Assembly: GCA_963921825.1 (NCBI GenBank)
Contig: OY997588.1
Span: 83,519,043 to 83,583,042 of the forward strand
From: Erodium maritimum
Lineage: Eukaryota > Streptophyta > Magnoliopsida > Geraniales > Geraniaceae
Length of the DNA stretch: 64,000 nucleotides
Reading direction: 5' to 3'
Part shown: piece after piece, positions 43,990 to 54,755 of the stretch
Layout: every line of letters starts with the position of its first letter
Position numbering within the stretch: the first letter of the stretch is position 1
Notes under the pieces: generated by a model
The model's database searches: none
Told to the model about the DNA's origin: nothing
What the model saw: the letters and a program-made list of their open reading frames with translations, nothing else
Translations under genes and position numbers: made by a program

Positions 43990-44748
43990 ATGGAAATAGC
44001 CTCGGACGCTGACGATCATTCGACCAAAACAAGTCCAACAAACGAGTCATCCGAGCAACAAGAACATGTGTGTAATAATCGCGACGTCTCTCCTCGTAAA
44101 GCCTTGGCTTTAAATGGGTTTCTGGGATATTCTGGCGCCAACCTCCCTAGTCAAGATGCTGATAGCTTGAACAAAGTCGATGTGACGTTGATAACCATCC
44201 TCGGCATCGGGTCCATATACCTCATAGTCACCTCGGCCCTAGCCACGCCGGTCCTGCACCTCTCCTCCCTCTCGGTCCACAAGTTCAACGAGCGCGACAT
44301 CGACGCGAAGCTGAACCTGGCGGGGACATGGGACGTGAAGCTGACGGTGCAGAACGTGGAGATGTGGAGAGGGTCGTACAGCGTTACGAACTGCACGTTG
44401 TACGTGCAGATCGAGAAGAGGAGCTACTACGAGGAGGAGGCGAGGAACTTGGTGGTGGCGGCGAAGAGCAATGGGATCGCGAACGAGAGCTTCAGCTTGA
44501 TGCCCAAGGAGGAGAAGGAGGTGAAGCTGAGGATGAACGACGTCGGCGCCAGGGAGGGGAACTGGGAGTCGACGAGCTTCGCGTTGATCGTGTCGGTGCA
44601 TGTGGGTTTCGATCAACCCAAGTACGCAGGGTTGGGTTCGGGGATGGCGTACTACGAATGCGATAGCTTGACGATGGACACCAAGACGTCTATGTTGTCT
44701 AATGAGGTTCCCATGTTCTGCCACCTTACTGCTCCTTTGTTTAAATAG
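43990..44748 (+). CDS. LEA_2 / NHL-like membrane protein
   Basis: A complete single-exon frame of 252 aa, ATG at 43990, stop at 44748. A hydrophilic N-terminus (1-62, Ser/Glu/Asn-rich) precedes one membrane helix (about 64-87, VTLITILGIGSIYLIVTSAL). LSSLSVHKFNERDIDAKLNL and AGTWDVKLTVQNVE (about 111-124) follow, matching the start of LEA_2 domains (L-S-V-x-x-F-N ... T-W-D-V-x-x-x-V-x-N). The usual NPNK box is replaced by QNVEMWRGSYSV, so the protein is divergent. Membrane topology and the extracellular LEA_2 fold suggest an NHL relative. Its role is unknown. GC content jumps sharply after about 44200, unlike the AT-rich first 200 bp and the flanks. Confidence 0.85.
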   Translation: MEIASDADDHSTKTSPTNESSEQQEHVCNNRDVSPRKALALNGFLGYSGANLPSQDADSLNKVDVTLITILGIGSIYLIVTSALATPVLHLSSLSVHKFNERDIDAKLNLAGTWDVKLTVQNVEMWRGSYSVTNCTLYVQIEKRSYYEEEARNLVVAAKSNGIANESFSLMPKEEKEVKLRMNDVGAREGNWESTSFALIVSVHVGFDQPKYAGLGSGMAYYECDSLTMDTKTSMLSNEVPMFCHLTAPLFK

Positions 44749-44775
44749 TTACTTGGGGCATTAGGATTTTTGTTT

Positions 44776-45096
44776 GGGGAAATCATGGGTCCAACCCTAT
44801 GAGGTTTGTTTTGGCGATGCTAATTGGACTTGACCTTTGCTTGAACTTGTCAACGGTGACATTTGCATTTTTTGCGCAAACTAACATTTTCCGTCTATTT
44901 TGTCGATTCCGTTAAAAAAATGCTACTGTGCACGTGACCAACACGTGTCAAAAACCTAACGGATTCCGTTAAAATAAACAAAAATTGTTAGTTTTCGCAA
45001 AGAAAGGTTAAGCGTAGTTGGGAAGTGGAAGGAAAGGTCAAACCCAATTAAGATCGTCAAAACAAATCTCACGGGGATAAGACTTATGGTTTCCCC
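44776..45096. mobile_element. MITE 27 bp downstream of the LEA_2 stop codon
   Basis: Inverted ends GGGGAAATCATGGGTC (44776) and the complement of GACTTATGGTTTCCCC (ending 45096) match 12 of 16. The arms continue with TTTGTTTTGGCGAT / ATCGTCAAAACAAA. It resembles the MITE at 50780-63022. The flanks are T-rich and do not give a clear duplication. It probably supplies part of the gene's 3' UTR. Confidence 0.65.
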
Positions 45097-45690
45097 TTCT
45101 TTTTATTAGAATACTTTTTATTTTATTTTATTTTTTTATGATTTTAAGTTTTAATTTACATGAGTATTTTAGTCTTATTTAAATTATTGTTTAGGTTTTA
45201 AGGTCACTGTCATTATTGGACTGAGGTTAGTTGTCGATAAATTAATATAGTCATGTACATGTATTTAAAATAATTCAATTACCACATTGATTTGTAAATT
45301 TTTGTTTTTAAAATAAACCACTTGTATTAAGTTGGACTTCCACAATTATAAGGTCAACTTTTAAGCTAGATGTGACTTTGGTCTTTATAAGTAAATTTTT
45401 ATTTTTGTATTTATTCCAATATGGATTCAACTTCCACATAATTAAAAGAAAATTTGATAAAACTATACAATATTTATTTTATGTGAAACAGACGATATAG
45501 CGACATAAATAAGTTTAGAAATCAATTACAAAAATCCTTAAACACATATTGAAAAAAGGCCGTCTATTTTAGATTATGCTCCTGACATTCGATATAGGTT
45601 TATCTCAACCGTATTGAATGACAGTATTATCGTACAAACCGAGAGAGATACTTTTTTATCGTAGTGATAATATAACTCTTTCATTATACT
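45097..45690. other. AT-rich intergenic DNA
   Basis: Strongly AT-rich, no gene or repeat structure recognised. Confidence 0.6.
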
Positions 45691-45695
45691 TTCAA

Positions 45696-48600
45696 TGTAA
45701 AACCCGCTTTCAAAAAAAAATAAAAAAATAAAAAAAACTTTTGGGTCGAACCGGGTCGGACCGGACCGGACCCGACCAGCAACCCAGACCCGACCAGCTT
45801 GACCCGGCCAGACCCTGCCCAAGCAGGCCGAGCCCTGTCCCTGCGCTTTGGGCCGTGCATCAGGCCCGTTAGAGGCCCAGCCTGACTGGCCGAGCTATAA
45901 AGCTCGAAAATTAGGGTTTTTGCCCTAATTTTCCCTTCAGCGCCGTCCAGTCCCCCACTTCTCTCCTCTCCCGAACCCGATTCTCTCTCTCGATCTCCGG
46001 CGACCTCTCACCACCTCCGGCCACACCCTCTCTCCCGTCCCTCACCACCGTCCGCTCCTTCTTCTCCGTCCGATTCTCCGACCACGCCCAGCTCCGACCT
46101 CACCCCTCCACGCCGTCTCCACCTCCGGCCACCACCGTCCTCCCTCGCCTCTCTCTGGTCCCGACCACCCTCTCACCTTCCCCCTCTCCCTCTTCTCCGT
46201 TCAAAACCGAGCCCCTCCCTTTCCCTCTCCGTCCAGCCACCACGCCGCCGTCCCTAGCTCGAGCTCGCCGTCCCGAGCCCGAGCTCGCCGTCCCAAGCCC
46301 GAGCTCGCCCTCCACCTCCCTTGCCTCTCTCCTTCCCGTCTCAGCCGAACCCACCGAGCTCGGCCACCACCGTCCCTCTCGACTCCACGCCGTCCTCACC
46401 GCGCCACCACCGAGCCGCCGCCCTACTCCGCCCCTCACGCTCGCCTCCGTCCAGATCCGGCCACCACCCGACCTCCCTCTCCAGATCTCCGGCGAGACAA
46501 GCTCGCCTGGGACACGACCGAGCCCGAGCTCGTCCCGCCTTCGTCCCGAGCCAGCCGCCGTGCACCGCCGCCGTGCCCGCCGTCGCCCTTGCCGTCCCTT
46601 CTCTACGGTTAGGCCCCGGCCGACGCCGCCCTCGCCGGCGGCCGACCGGTTCGAAACCGAACCTCTATTATTTCCCGTCTTCGAACTACTGTAAATCGGG
46701 TTTTGTTGTAACAAACAAAGAAAATGAAATAAAACCTTTTTCGATTTAGTTTGGATCTGTTTAGTGTTAAAATTGTTAATGAAATCGATTAATATTTGAT
46801 TAAACCCGCTAATGGAATTGATTAATATTTGGAACGGTTTATGAATCGAAAAGGGAAACAATTAAATCAGACTGGGGTAAAAGATGGATTTTGGATCTGC
46901 TTCGGTTGAAATCGAAATCACAGTTTTGGAAAGAAAAGGTTGTAAAACGGAAAATCAAACTTAAGGAAGAAGGTTTTAAAATGAAAAGGAATTTAAAAGC
47001 GTTTCGGTTTTAAAAACGGTTTAAAATCGAGGAGTTGAGAATCAAATTTGTAAACGGGATTTAGGGGCGGTTGTTCAAAAACAAAGATCGGAACGGAAAT
47101 AGATTTGAATTTAAAAAGGGAATTTGATTTAAAACAAAAACCGTTCTGTTTTGAATAAACGGTTGGTAATCGGAATTGGGAACGAATCTGGAATTCTGGG
47201 TAGATTGGACTGCTATTTGGGTTTAAAAAGGAACAAAAGCGGACCGCTGAATCGGACCTCGGGATTTGTGCATTGGGACCGTGCCTCGCATGCACCGGTT
47301 TCGATGCTCGGGTACTCAAACCCGATTCGCCGTGACCCCGCTTTTAGCCCGCTCGAGTTTAATGGACAATTGTCGGGTCTAGACTGGTTTAATAGTAACC
47401 TTTAATTTAGCGGTGGAACCGTTATTAATTTATGGCTTTCGTGTCCTCTTTAGCGTCCGGCTTCGATCGAAGTGAAGCTCGGAGTTAGCGAGCCAGAACG
47501 TCAGCAGCTAGGAAGCGTAGCGGTTGCTCTTCAGTTGAGGTAGGGAAAAGTAGCCGGATCTCGGCCCTGACTAGGGAAAGTTAACTGTAGAATTGCATGT
47601 GACACCGGGGTGTCGTGGGTTATTTAGGTTTTCGAATATTAGAAATGCATGATACGGGAACGTAGCAAATAGTGGAAAAGCATGTGACACTTAGTAGTGT
47701 CGTAGGATCAGAGAACTTAGCGATAATTGTTCTACTGGAGGCATATGACCATGCCCGGAGGTTGGTTGTGAAACTAGTGATCTTAGGACTGTTGGAGGCA
47801 TCGTTTTATGCCGGAGGTTGTTGTGTGTTATTTGTCGTCGAGTTTGGGTGGCCATGAGAGTCCGTATTTAATTGTCGAGTTTGGGTGGCCTTGAGAGCCC
47901 GTGTTATTTATTGTTGAGTTTGAGTGGCCTTGAGTGCCCGTGTCTTACTGTCGGTGTTTTGGGTGGCAGTGAGTGTCTGTGGGGTTGTTGAACCCGAGTC
48001 TTGACCGTTGGTGTGTCTTGAGTGGCAGTGAGTGCCCGTGGGGTTGTTGAACCCGAGTATTGACTGTTGAGGTGTCTTGAGTGGCCTTGAGCGCCTGTGT
48101 GATTGTGATTGTGATTGTGATTGTGATTGTGATTGCGGATCCCGGTAGGTTGCAAGCACTCTTTGGCTGGCCTGACCAAATTTGAGTATCAACGGGTTGC
48201 AAGCACTCTTTGGCTGGCCTGACATGGTTTGAGTAACACAGGTTGCAAGCACTCTTTGGCTGGCCTGGTCCGAGTTTGAGTATCACAGGTTGTAAGCACT
48301 CTTTGGCTAGCTTGATCCGTGTTCGTGTGAGTGGGAGAGGTTACTGAGCAGCTGTTTGCGATCCTTTGTGATCTTGTTTGGTGTGCGATCCTTTGTGATC
48401 TTGTTCGGTATTGCGTAGTTCCTTTGAGTCCTTGGAAGAGGTCGTGGTCGTTGTGTCGTGTCTTTGGAGGAGGTCGTCGATCGTTGTGTCGGGTCTACTT
48501 ACGTGTTGAGTGTTGATTCGTTCGAGGAAGGTCACCGTGGGTGTTGTCAGTCAGAGTATTTGGGTTGGGGACAGTGATCCCCCGGGGGTTGAGCTTGTTG

Positions 48601-48949
48601 TTGGTGTTGCCGGCATTGTCTGCTAATTATGCCGTGGTCAGTCTGTTATCCGTGGTGGTGAGCGAACGCTCACCCCTAGCTGCTTTTCCTACAGGTACTG
48701 TTCGTGGGACGGACTAGGTGAGCTCTCGAAGCTTGTGGAGCTAGGAGTGGAGTCCGGGTTTTTACTTTTGGTCTAGCGACGGATACCTCGCCCTTTTGTC
48801 CGCTTGTTGGGACGTGTTTTGAATTGTAATTATCCTTTAGTTGAACTAAACTGTTCTTGTAAATTGTTTTAATGGAAATGTTTTCAAAGTGTTTTCTTAT
48901 TTTAAACGTTCGCGTCCCGAGTTCGGTTTACTGAAATTGGGGCGTGACA
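45696..48949 (+). mobile_element. Solo LTR, large-LTR family
   Basis: The unit starts TGTAAAACCCGC and ends ATTGGGGCGTGACA. It is flanked by a perfect 5-bp duplication, TTCAA at 45691-45695 and 48950-48954. The 3254-bp unit lacks any internal retroelement region. It contains an unusual GC- and CT-rich leader (45.9-46.68 kb), a donor-like TCTCTACGGTTAGG at 46601, minisatellites at 47.8-48.3 kb, the GGTGAGCG-AA-CGCTCACC hairpin (48657-48674) and the acceptor-like CTTTTCCTACAG ending at 48694. Confidence 0.85.
47815..48320 (+). repeat. Minisatellites in the solo LTR at 45.7-48.9 kb
   Basis: GAGTTTGGGTGGCCATGAGA and GTGTCTTGAGTGGCAGTGAG type units are followed by four copies of AGGTTGCAAGCACTCTTTGG + CTGGCCTGA... 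(about 48147-48315). The second array replaces the GACAGGTCGACCGCCTGG array found in the other copies. A short ATTGTG run (48100-48134) lies between them. Confidence 0.85.
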
Positions 48950-48954
48950 TTCAA

Positions 48955-50770
48955 AATATGAAATCATAACATATTTAAAAAGAAGTCAAATTTTTAATCT
49001 TTTATTTACTTGATACATGATTGTGTATATATATTTTGCTCAAATCTATACTAGTCATGATTGAAATTAGGGTCGGGCGATCGAGGGTTAACTGACCATC
49101 ACCCCATCTCCTATCCTCACATCGGAATATCTGATTTTCTATAATCGATACCACCAACGACACCGGAAATCGAGGAAGGCCTATTACTCTGACCAATTCA
49201 TTTTGCGGTCTATTTCTGGTTTTAACCGACCATAAAATAGTACTAATTTTTTTCTTCTGAAATCTAACGGGAAAACAAAAAAGCATGAACCAAAAATCAG
49301 TTCATAATGAATAAAAAATCAAACCTTTTAAGACCCAAAAATCAACACAATCATAATATAAATCTCCTACTAAGTGTTATAAAATGGTTATCTTAACAAC
49401 AACAATATAAAAAGTAGAGGAAATACAAGAAAAGTTAAGATCCATGTTTGGAGAGATCTAAACTTATCTTTGTCGTGAAAATAGAGCTCAATAAAGAGAG
49501 ATTTACTACTTGTTGAACACGTTATATGGTTTTGGGTTCTCTATTGAGGATGTCTTTGTTTGTATGAGAGTATTCTCCCATTTCTCTTGGATTTGTATTA
49601 TATTTGCTTCTCTAATAATAACAAAGAGAGACCTCAAGAGTGTGGTTGTGATCCATGGTTGATTGATAGAGAATGACGAAGAGTAGAACTCAAATTCGAG
49701 AGCATACAACTTCAAGTTGATAAACATGGTCTTAGTTTTGAGATCCGACCAGATTCTTGAGACCTCATCTGAGAACATACAGTGGCAACAAGTTGAAAAG
49801 GCAATCATTTTGGAGAAAGAAAGAACAAAGAGAGGCCGAGAGTGTAATATTGTGTGTAATATTGGTAGGTTAAGAACTGAATATATGAGACGGACAACTG
49901 GGATTGGTGACCTAAAATCAACGATATATGTTTCACGGGTTATAATTATTAGATTAAATGTAGAAATTGTTGGGTTTTTGTGTCGTAGGCAAATCCATAA
50001 GTTGACAAACGTTTTATTATCATTAAGTTGAAATGTTAATGAAAAAGTGAATGCATTATTCTCTATAAGATATTTGAGAACATTTCCCAAATAGTATAAC
50101 TCTTAATGGACAAAAGAGTAGATTCATTCATATGACCTTAGCTTGAACCGATAGTTAGAACTAGTGTGATTTTGACGAGATGATCATGTTTTACTGATCA
50201 TGCATATAGAGACATGAGTCAAAGTCACAGATGTCAAAGAGTTTGACATCTGGACAACCAGCCTTGAGAATACTCCATAGAACAAAGAGACATGAGTATA
50301 TCTCAACTATCAAAAGTAATCTTTAGTCCCACGACAAGAGGATAAAACTGCTTATGATAACATGACTTGAGAAAGTTACAGTCATTAGTTCAATGACTTG
50401 GGAAATCATGGGTCTTGCTAGAAGTTACCCATGACCCGTGGGTGAAACATCTTGTTTCATTTCACCACCAATACTTAGTTGTTTTTGAAATGCAATTGAT
50501 TTTGGTGATGGGATTTATCAGTTAGTTGAGAAGTTGTTTAGGCAAATGGAATTGAATTTAAGGAATCTATTATGGATTTGGAGATGACTTTAAATGAAGT
50601 AGTTTAAACTAAATTAGAAATATTCACGCTATCTAATTTGAGGAATGTGTAGTTGATAGATTTAAGAGTTTAATTTGAGAATTTAGGAATTTTGTCATTA
50701 AATTATTTTTTTCATACATATTATATGTTTTACAAAGATCTTACTTTACATGAGTTTTCTAAAGTTTCAT
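48955..50770. other. AT-rich intergenic DNA, possible old LTR
   Basis: No gene supported. TGTTGGGTTTTTGTG at about 49968 and the following 500 bp, including TCAAAGAGTTTGACATCTGG, have the look of an old copia LTR, but no second end was found. A 194-codon minus frame at 49506-50090 is treated as chance. Confidence 0.4.
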
Positions 50771-51398
50771 AAAAAAATAGGGGGAACCATGGTTCCTAAC
50801 CTACTTTGAGCTTTATTTTCGCTATCCTAACCTGGGTTTACCTTTCGTTGCATTTCTCAACTATGACCTTAACATTTTCTACACAGACTATCGTTTGTCG
50901 TCAAAATTAACAGGGACGCTAGTTTTGTTAGTCTTAGTGCCCGTAGTTCAATCATATATGTCCAAATGTATATATCATCGTTAGCAATAAATTTAAAGCG
51001 GCTTTATATTACTTATGTGTTGGAGTAATATATCGATGTGTGCTCTGATCTATGCCCACAATGCGAATAGAACCATAGATCGAGATAGATCACACTCGAT
51101 GGGAGTCAACAAAGCTTCACTAGAAGCGACTAGTATGAAAGATGGCTCTTTATGGCTTACGTTCTGTTAGTCATTGGAATGAGATTTAGGAGTCTGATCA
51201 TAGATATCATGTGGGACATGATATTGGACGACCCGACATGAGTATGTACCATAGATCAAGTCATGAACATATTCATTGTCGTAGCTTATCATGTATCCTT
51301 AGACCAAGGAGTCTTTGTGATCGCTATGTAGTCAACAACTGAGTTTGACCTGAGCCTAACGTTGTCCCTAACAGGGCTTACATAACGACCAAGATTGG

Positions 51399-54300
51399 TG
51401 TAAGAACCACTCCCGGTCAACGCCAGTCAAACCTGCGAAACACAGGAAAATTTAAAAATTTTGGACAGACAATTAAATGAACCTAAATCTGACCCCGAGG
51501 GTCATACCGGACTTAAGTTGACCCCGTTATCGACCAAAGTGAGTTCCGGGGGACTCATGGCAACTTTCTGACCAATTTGGGAAATGTTTACTTTTCGCTT
51601 GAAAAGTCAACCGAGCGACGTTTTGGTCCATTCGAGGACCGTTTTGGATCCAAAAGCTTAGCCGTCGTCGCAGCGGCCTTAGTTGAGCCGTTTCCTTGTA
51701 GCCCGTGAATTTTCGTAATTTATTGGAAAAAGTACCCGTTCGGGGCCCGAGACGGCCGAATTTCGCGAATCTGATTGGAAAATATCTAGAAGGTTTTTTT
51801 TAAAAAAGGGGTGGGGCCCACTTGCCACATGTCAAACATGTGGTGGTATTAGGTGAATTTTGAACAAGATAAAGGATGGGAGAGGGTGTAGGTTTCAGCC
51901 ACACTTAGAAAAAAATGGGAATTTTAGAGAGAGAAACCGTTGCTCTTTGGTCTTTGAATGGGGGCGGCAACAAAGCAAAGGGCTCCATGAATCTGACTTT
52001 GGTCTTGGCGGTTGGGCTGTGGATAGAGAAGAGAAGCTGGGCTGGATTGAAAGTGGCTGCTTCATTTTTGTTTTGGACCAAAGTGCGGCGGCTTTGTATC
52101 GCTTTCACCAAATTGGCACATGTTTCTTTTTTTGATTGTTGAAAGGATATTAAATGCACATATGGTCCATATGAGTATTAAATGACCATCATTTGTTTTT
52201 ATTTGAAGAAGCAGCACCGTGAATAAGAGGTTGGAGAAGGGGGGTCAGTAAGTGTTCATTTCTTTTCCTTTGTTGTTACTTGAAAAGTTGAAGGCGTTTA
52301 CAACTAGAGATGAATTAGTTTTGGAGTGTTTTTGTGTTATGATAAATGGGGGATTAAGATTTGTAATTCGTGAGAATTCGGAAATTGATTCTGTCGATTG
52401 GGTTGGAACCCTTGAATTATTCTAAGATCGTAGAAACGAAAACGGGAATTTTCGGAGCCCCGGAAGGGCGTTTTCAAAACCCGGGCAGATTCGCCAAACT
52501 GGGCGAATCGGGCCTTTCCGGGCCCATTATCGACAATGTCGAGTAATTGGGAAGTTTGGGAGTGATCGACTTTGTCGGAGTTGAGTTTGGGCGTTTAATT
52601 CTTTAAATTCGGGTTTCGTATGCTTACTTAAAAAGTGGGTTAATTGTAATAATTGTAGACCGTGTCGCCTGCCGTGGAAAGAGGAGGCTAAGCGGGAAAT
52701 TTGGAGCATTTCCGGAGAGCGAGCATCGGTTGGGACATGCTTCAAGAGGTAGGGAAAAGTAGCCGGATCTTGGCCCTGACTAGGGAAAGTTAACAGTAGA
52801 ATTGCATGTGACACCGGGGTGTCGTGGGTTAAGTAGGTTTATCGAATATTAGAAAGGCATGATACGGGAACGTAGCGAACTTTAGAATTGCATGTGACAC
52901 TTAGTGGTGTCGTAGGAGCAGAGAACTTAACGATGTTAGAATTACTGGAGGCATATGACCATGCCCGAAGGTTGATTGTGAACTTGTCGATATTAGGAGT
53001 ACTGGAGGCATATGGCCATGCCCGGAGGTTGATTGTGAAACTGTTGATATTAGGACTGTTGGAGGCATTGGTTATGCCGGAGGTTGTTCGTGTTTTACTG
53101 TTGTGTCTTGGGTGGCTATGAGAGCCCGTGTTTTACAGTTGTGTCTTGGGTGGCCATGAGAGCCCGTGTTTTACTGTTGTATCTTGGGTGGCCATGAGAG
53201 CCCGTGTTTTACTGTTGTGTCTTGGGTGGCCATGAGAGCCCGTACTTTACTGTGGTGTCTTGGGTGTCCATGAGAGCCCGTACTTTACTGTTGTGTCTTG
53301 GGAGGCCATGAGTGCCCGTGGGGTTGTTGAACCTGTGTCTTACTGTTGGTGTGTCTTGGGTGGCCGTGAGTGCCCGTGGGGTTGTTGAGCCCGTGAGTTA
53401 CTATTGGTGTGTCTTGGGGGCCGTGAGTGCCCGTGGGGTTGTTGAGCCCGTGAGTTACTGTTGGTGTGTCTTGGTGGCCGTGAGTGCCCGTGGGGTTGTT
53501 GAGCCCGTGAGTTATTGTTGGTCTGTCTTGGTGGCCATGAGTGCCCGTGGGGTTGTTGAGCCCGTGAGTTACTGTTGGTGTGTCTTGGGTGGCCATGAGT
53601 GCCCGTTGGGTTGTTGAGCCCGTGAGTTAGGGTTGGTGTGTCTTGGGAGGCCGTGAGTGCCCGTGGGGTTGTTGAGCCCGTGAGTTATGGTTGGTGTGTC
53701 TTGGGTGGCCGTGAGTGCCCATGGGATTGTTGAGCCGTGTTTTACTGCTGGTGTCTTGTGTGGCCATGAGTGCCTGTGGAGTGTTGAACCTGTGTTGTTG
53801 CTGTTTGTTGAACTTGCTTGTGATTGTGATTGTGGTTACCTGAGTGAGAGAGGTTACTGAGACAGGTCGACCGCCTGGCCCGACTTTGTGTCGGGGAAGC
53901 GCGTGAGTGAGAGAGGTTACTGAGACAGGTCGACCGCCTGGCCTGAGTGGTTCGGCAAAGTGCGTGAGTGAGACAGGTCAACCGCCTGGCCTGAGTGGTT
54001 CGGCAAAGCGCGTGAGTGAGACAGGTCGACCGCCTGGCCTGAGTGGTTCGGCAAAGCGCGTGAGTGAGGCAGGTCGACCGCCTGGCCTGAGTGGTTCGGC
54101 AAAGCGCGTGAGTGAGAGAGGTTACTGAGACAGGTCGACCGCCTGGCCTGAGTGGTTCGGCAAAGCGCGTGATTGAGGGAGGTTACTGAGTAGCTGGTAT
54201 GCGATCCTTTGTGATCTTGTTTGGTGTGCGATCCTTTGTGATCTTGGGTGTTGTGTGGTGGTCTTTTGAGTCCTTGGAAGAGGTCGTGATCGTTGTGTTG

Positions 54301-54755
54301 GGTCTACTTTACGTGTCAGAGTGTTGAGTCGGTCGAGGAAGGTAACAGTGGGTGTGTGTCAATCGGAGTACTTGAGTTGGGGATAGTGATCCCCGGTGTT
54401 GAGGTTGTTGTTGGTGTTATTGGCATTGTCTACTAATTATGCCGTAGTCAGTCTGTTATCCGTGGTGGTGAGCGAACGCTCACCCCTAGCTGCTTTTCCT
54501 ACAGGTACCGGTCGCAGGTTGGACTAGGTGAGCTTCTGAAGCTTGAAGAGCTAGGAGCGGGATTCTGGGTTTATTTTGAGTCTAGCGACGGATACCATAC
54601 TTTTGTCCACTTGTTGGGACGTGTTTTAAGTTGTAAATATTATTTTGTTGAACAAATGGTGATTTTAAAGTGATTTAATGTAAAAGGTTTCAAAATGTTT
54701 TACTGTTTTAAAAGTTCACGTCCTGAGTTCGGTTTACTGAAATTGGGGCGTGACA
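51399..54755 (+). mobile_element. Solo LTR, large-LTR family, nested in the copia 5' LTR
   Basis: The unit starts TGTAAGAACCACTCCC and ends TTGGGGCGTGACA. It is flanked by a perfect 5-bp duplication ATTGG at 51394-51398 and 54756-54760. The uninterrupted copia LTRs at 34.6 kb and 61.5 kb read CAAGATTGGCTTGGGGAC-like sequence straight across, which proves the empty site. It is 3357 bp with no coding region. Arrays at 53.1-54.2 kb, the hairpin at 54477-54494 and the acceptor-like CTACAG ending at 54514 match the other family members. Confidence 0.95.
53090..54180 (+). repeat. Two minisatellite arrays in the nested solo LTR
   Basis: The first array (53090-53790) has more than ten units based on GTGTCTTGGGTGGCCATGAG + AGCCCGTG or TGCCCGTGGGGTTGTTGAGC. 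The second (53845-54175) has six or so units of about 46-70 bp containing ACAGGTCGACCGCCTGGCCT + GAGTGGTTCGGCAAAGCGCG. Open frames on both strands are repeat translations. Confidence 0.9.

Noticed and set aside
44239..44724. 161-codon minus ORF and 112-codon plus ORF over the LEA_2 gene
   Set aside because: Shadow frames of a GC-rich coding sequence. The LEA_2 frame has the membrane helix and domain features.
46100..46861. 253-codon minus frame and overlapping 142-codon plus frame in GC-rich DNA
   Set aside because: Both lie inside a solo LTR. The minus frame starts with TTG, not ATG, and the low-complexity Arg/Gly/Ser or Pro/Ser/Arg content follows from CT-rich sequence open on both strands.
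49506..50090. 194-codon minus-strand ORF
   Set aside because: No recognisable domain, AT-driven Ile/Leu/Phe-rich composition, and it lies in sequence resembling an old LTR. Treated as a chance frame.
53285..53617. Open frames with repeated GLNNPTGTHGHQ or GVVEPVSYCW peptides
   Set aside because: They are translations of a minisatellite with unit length divisible by three, open on both strands, and not conserved as frames in the other LTR copies.
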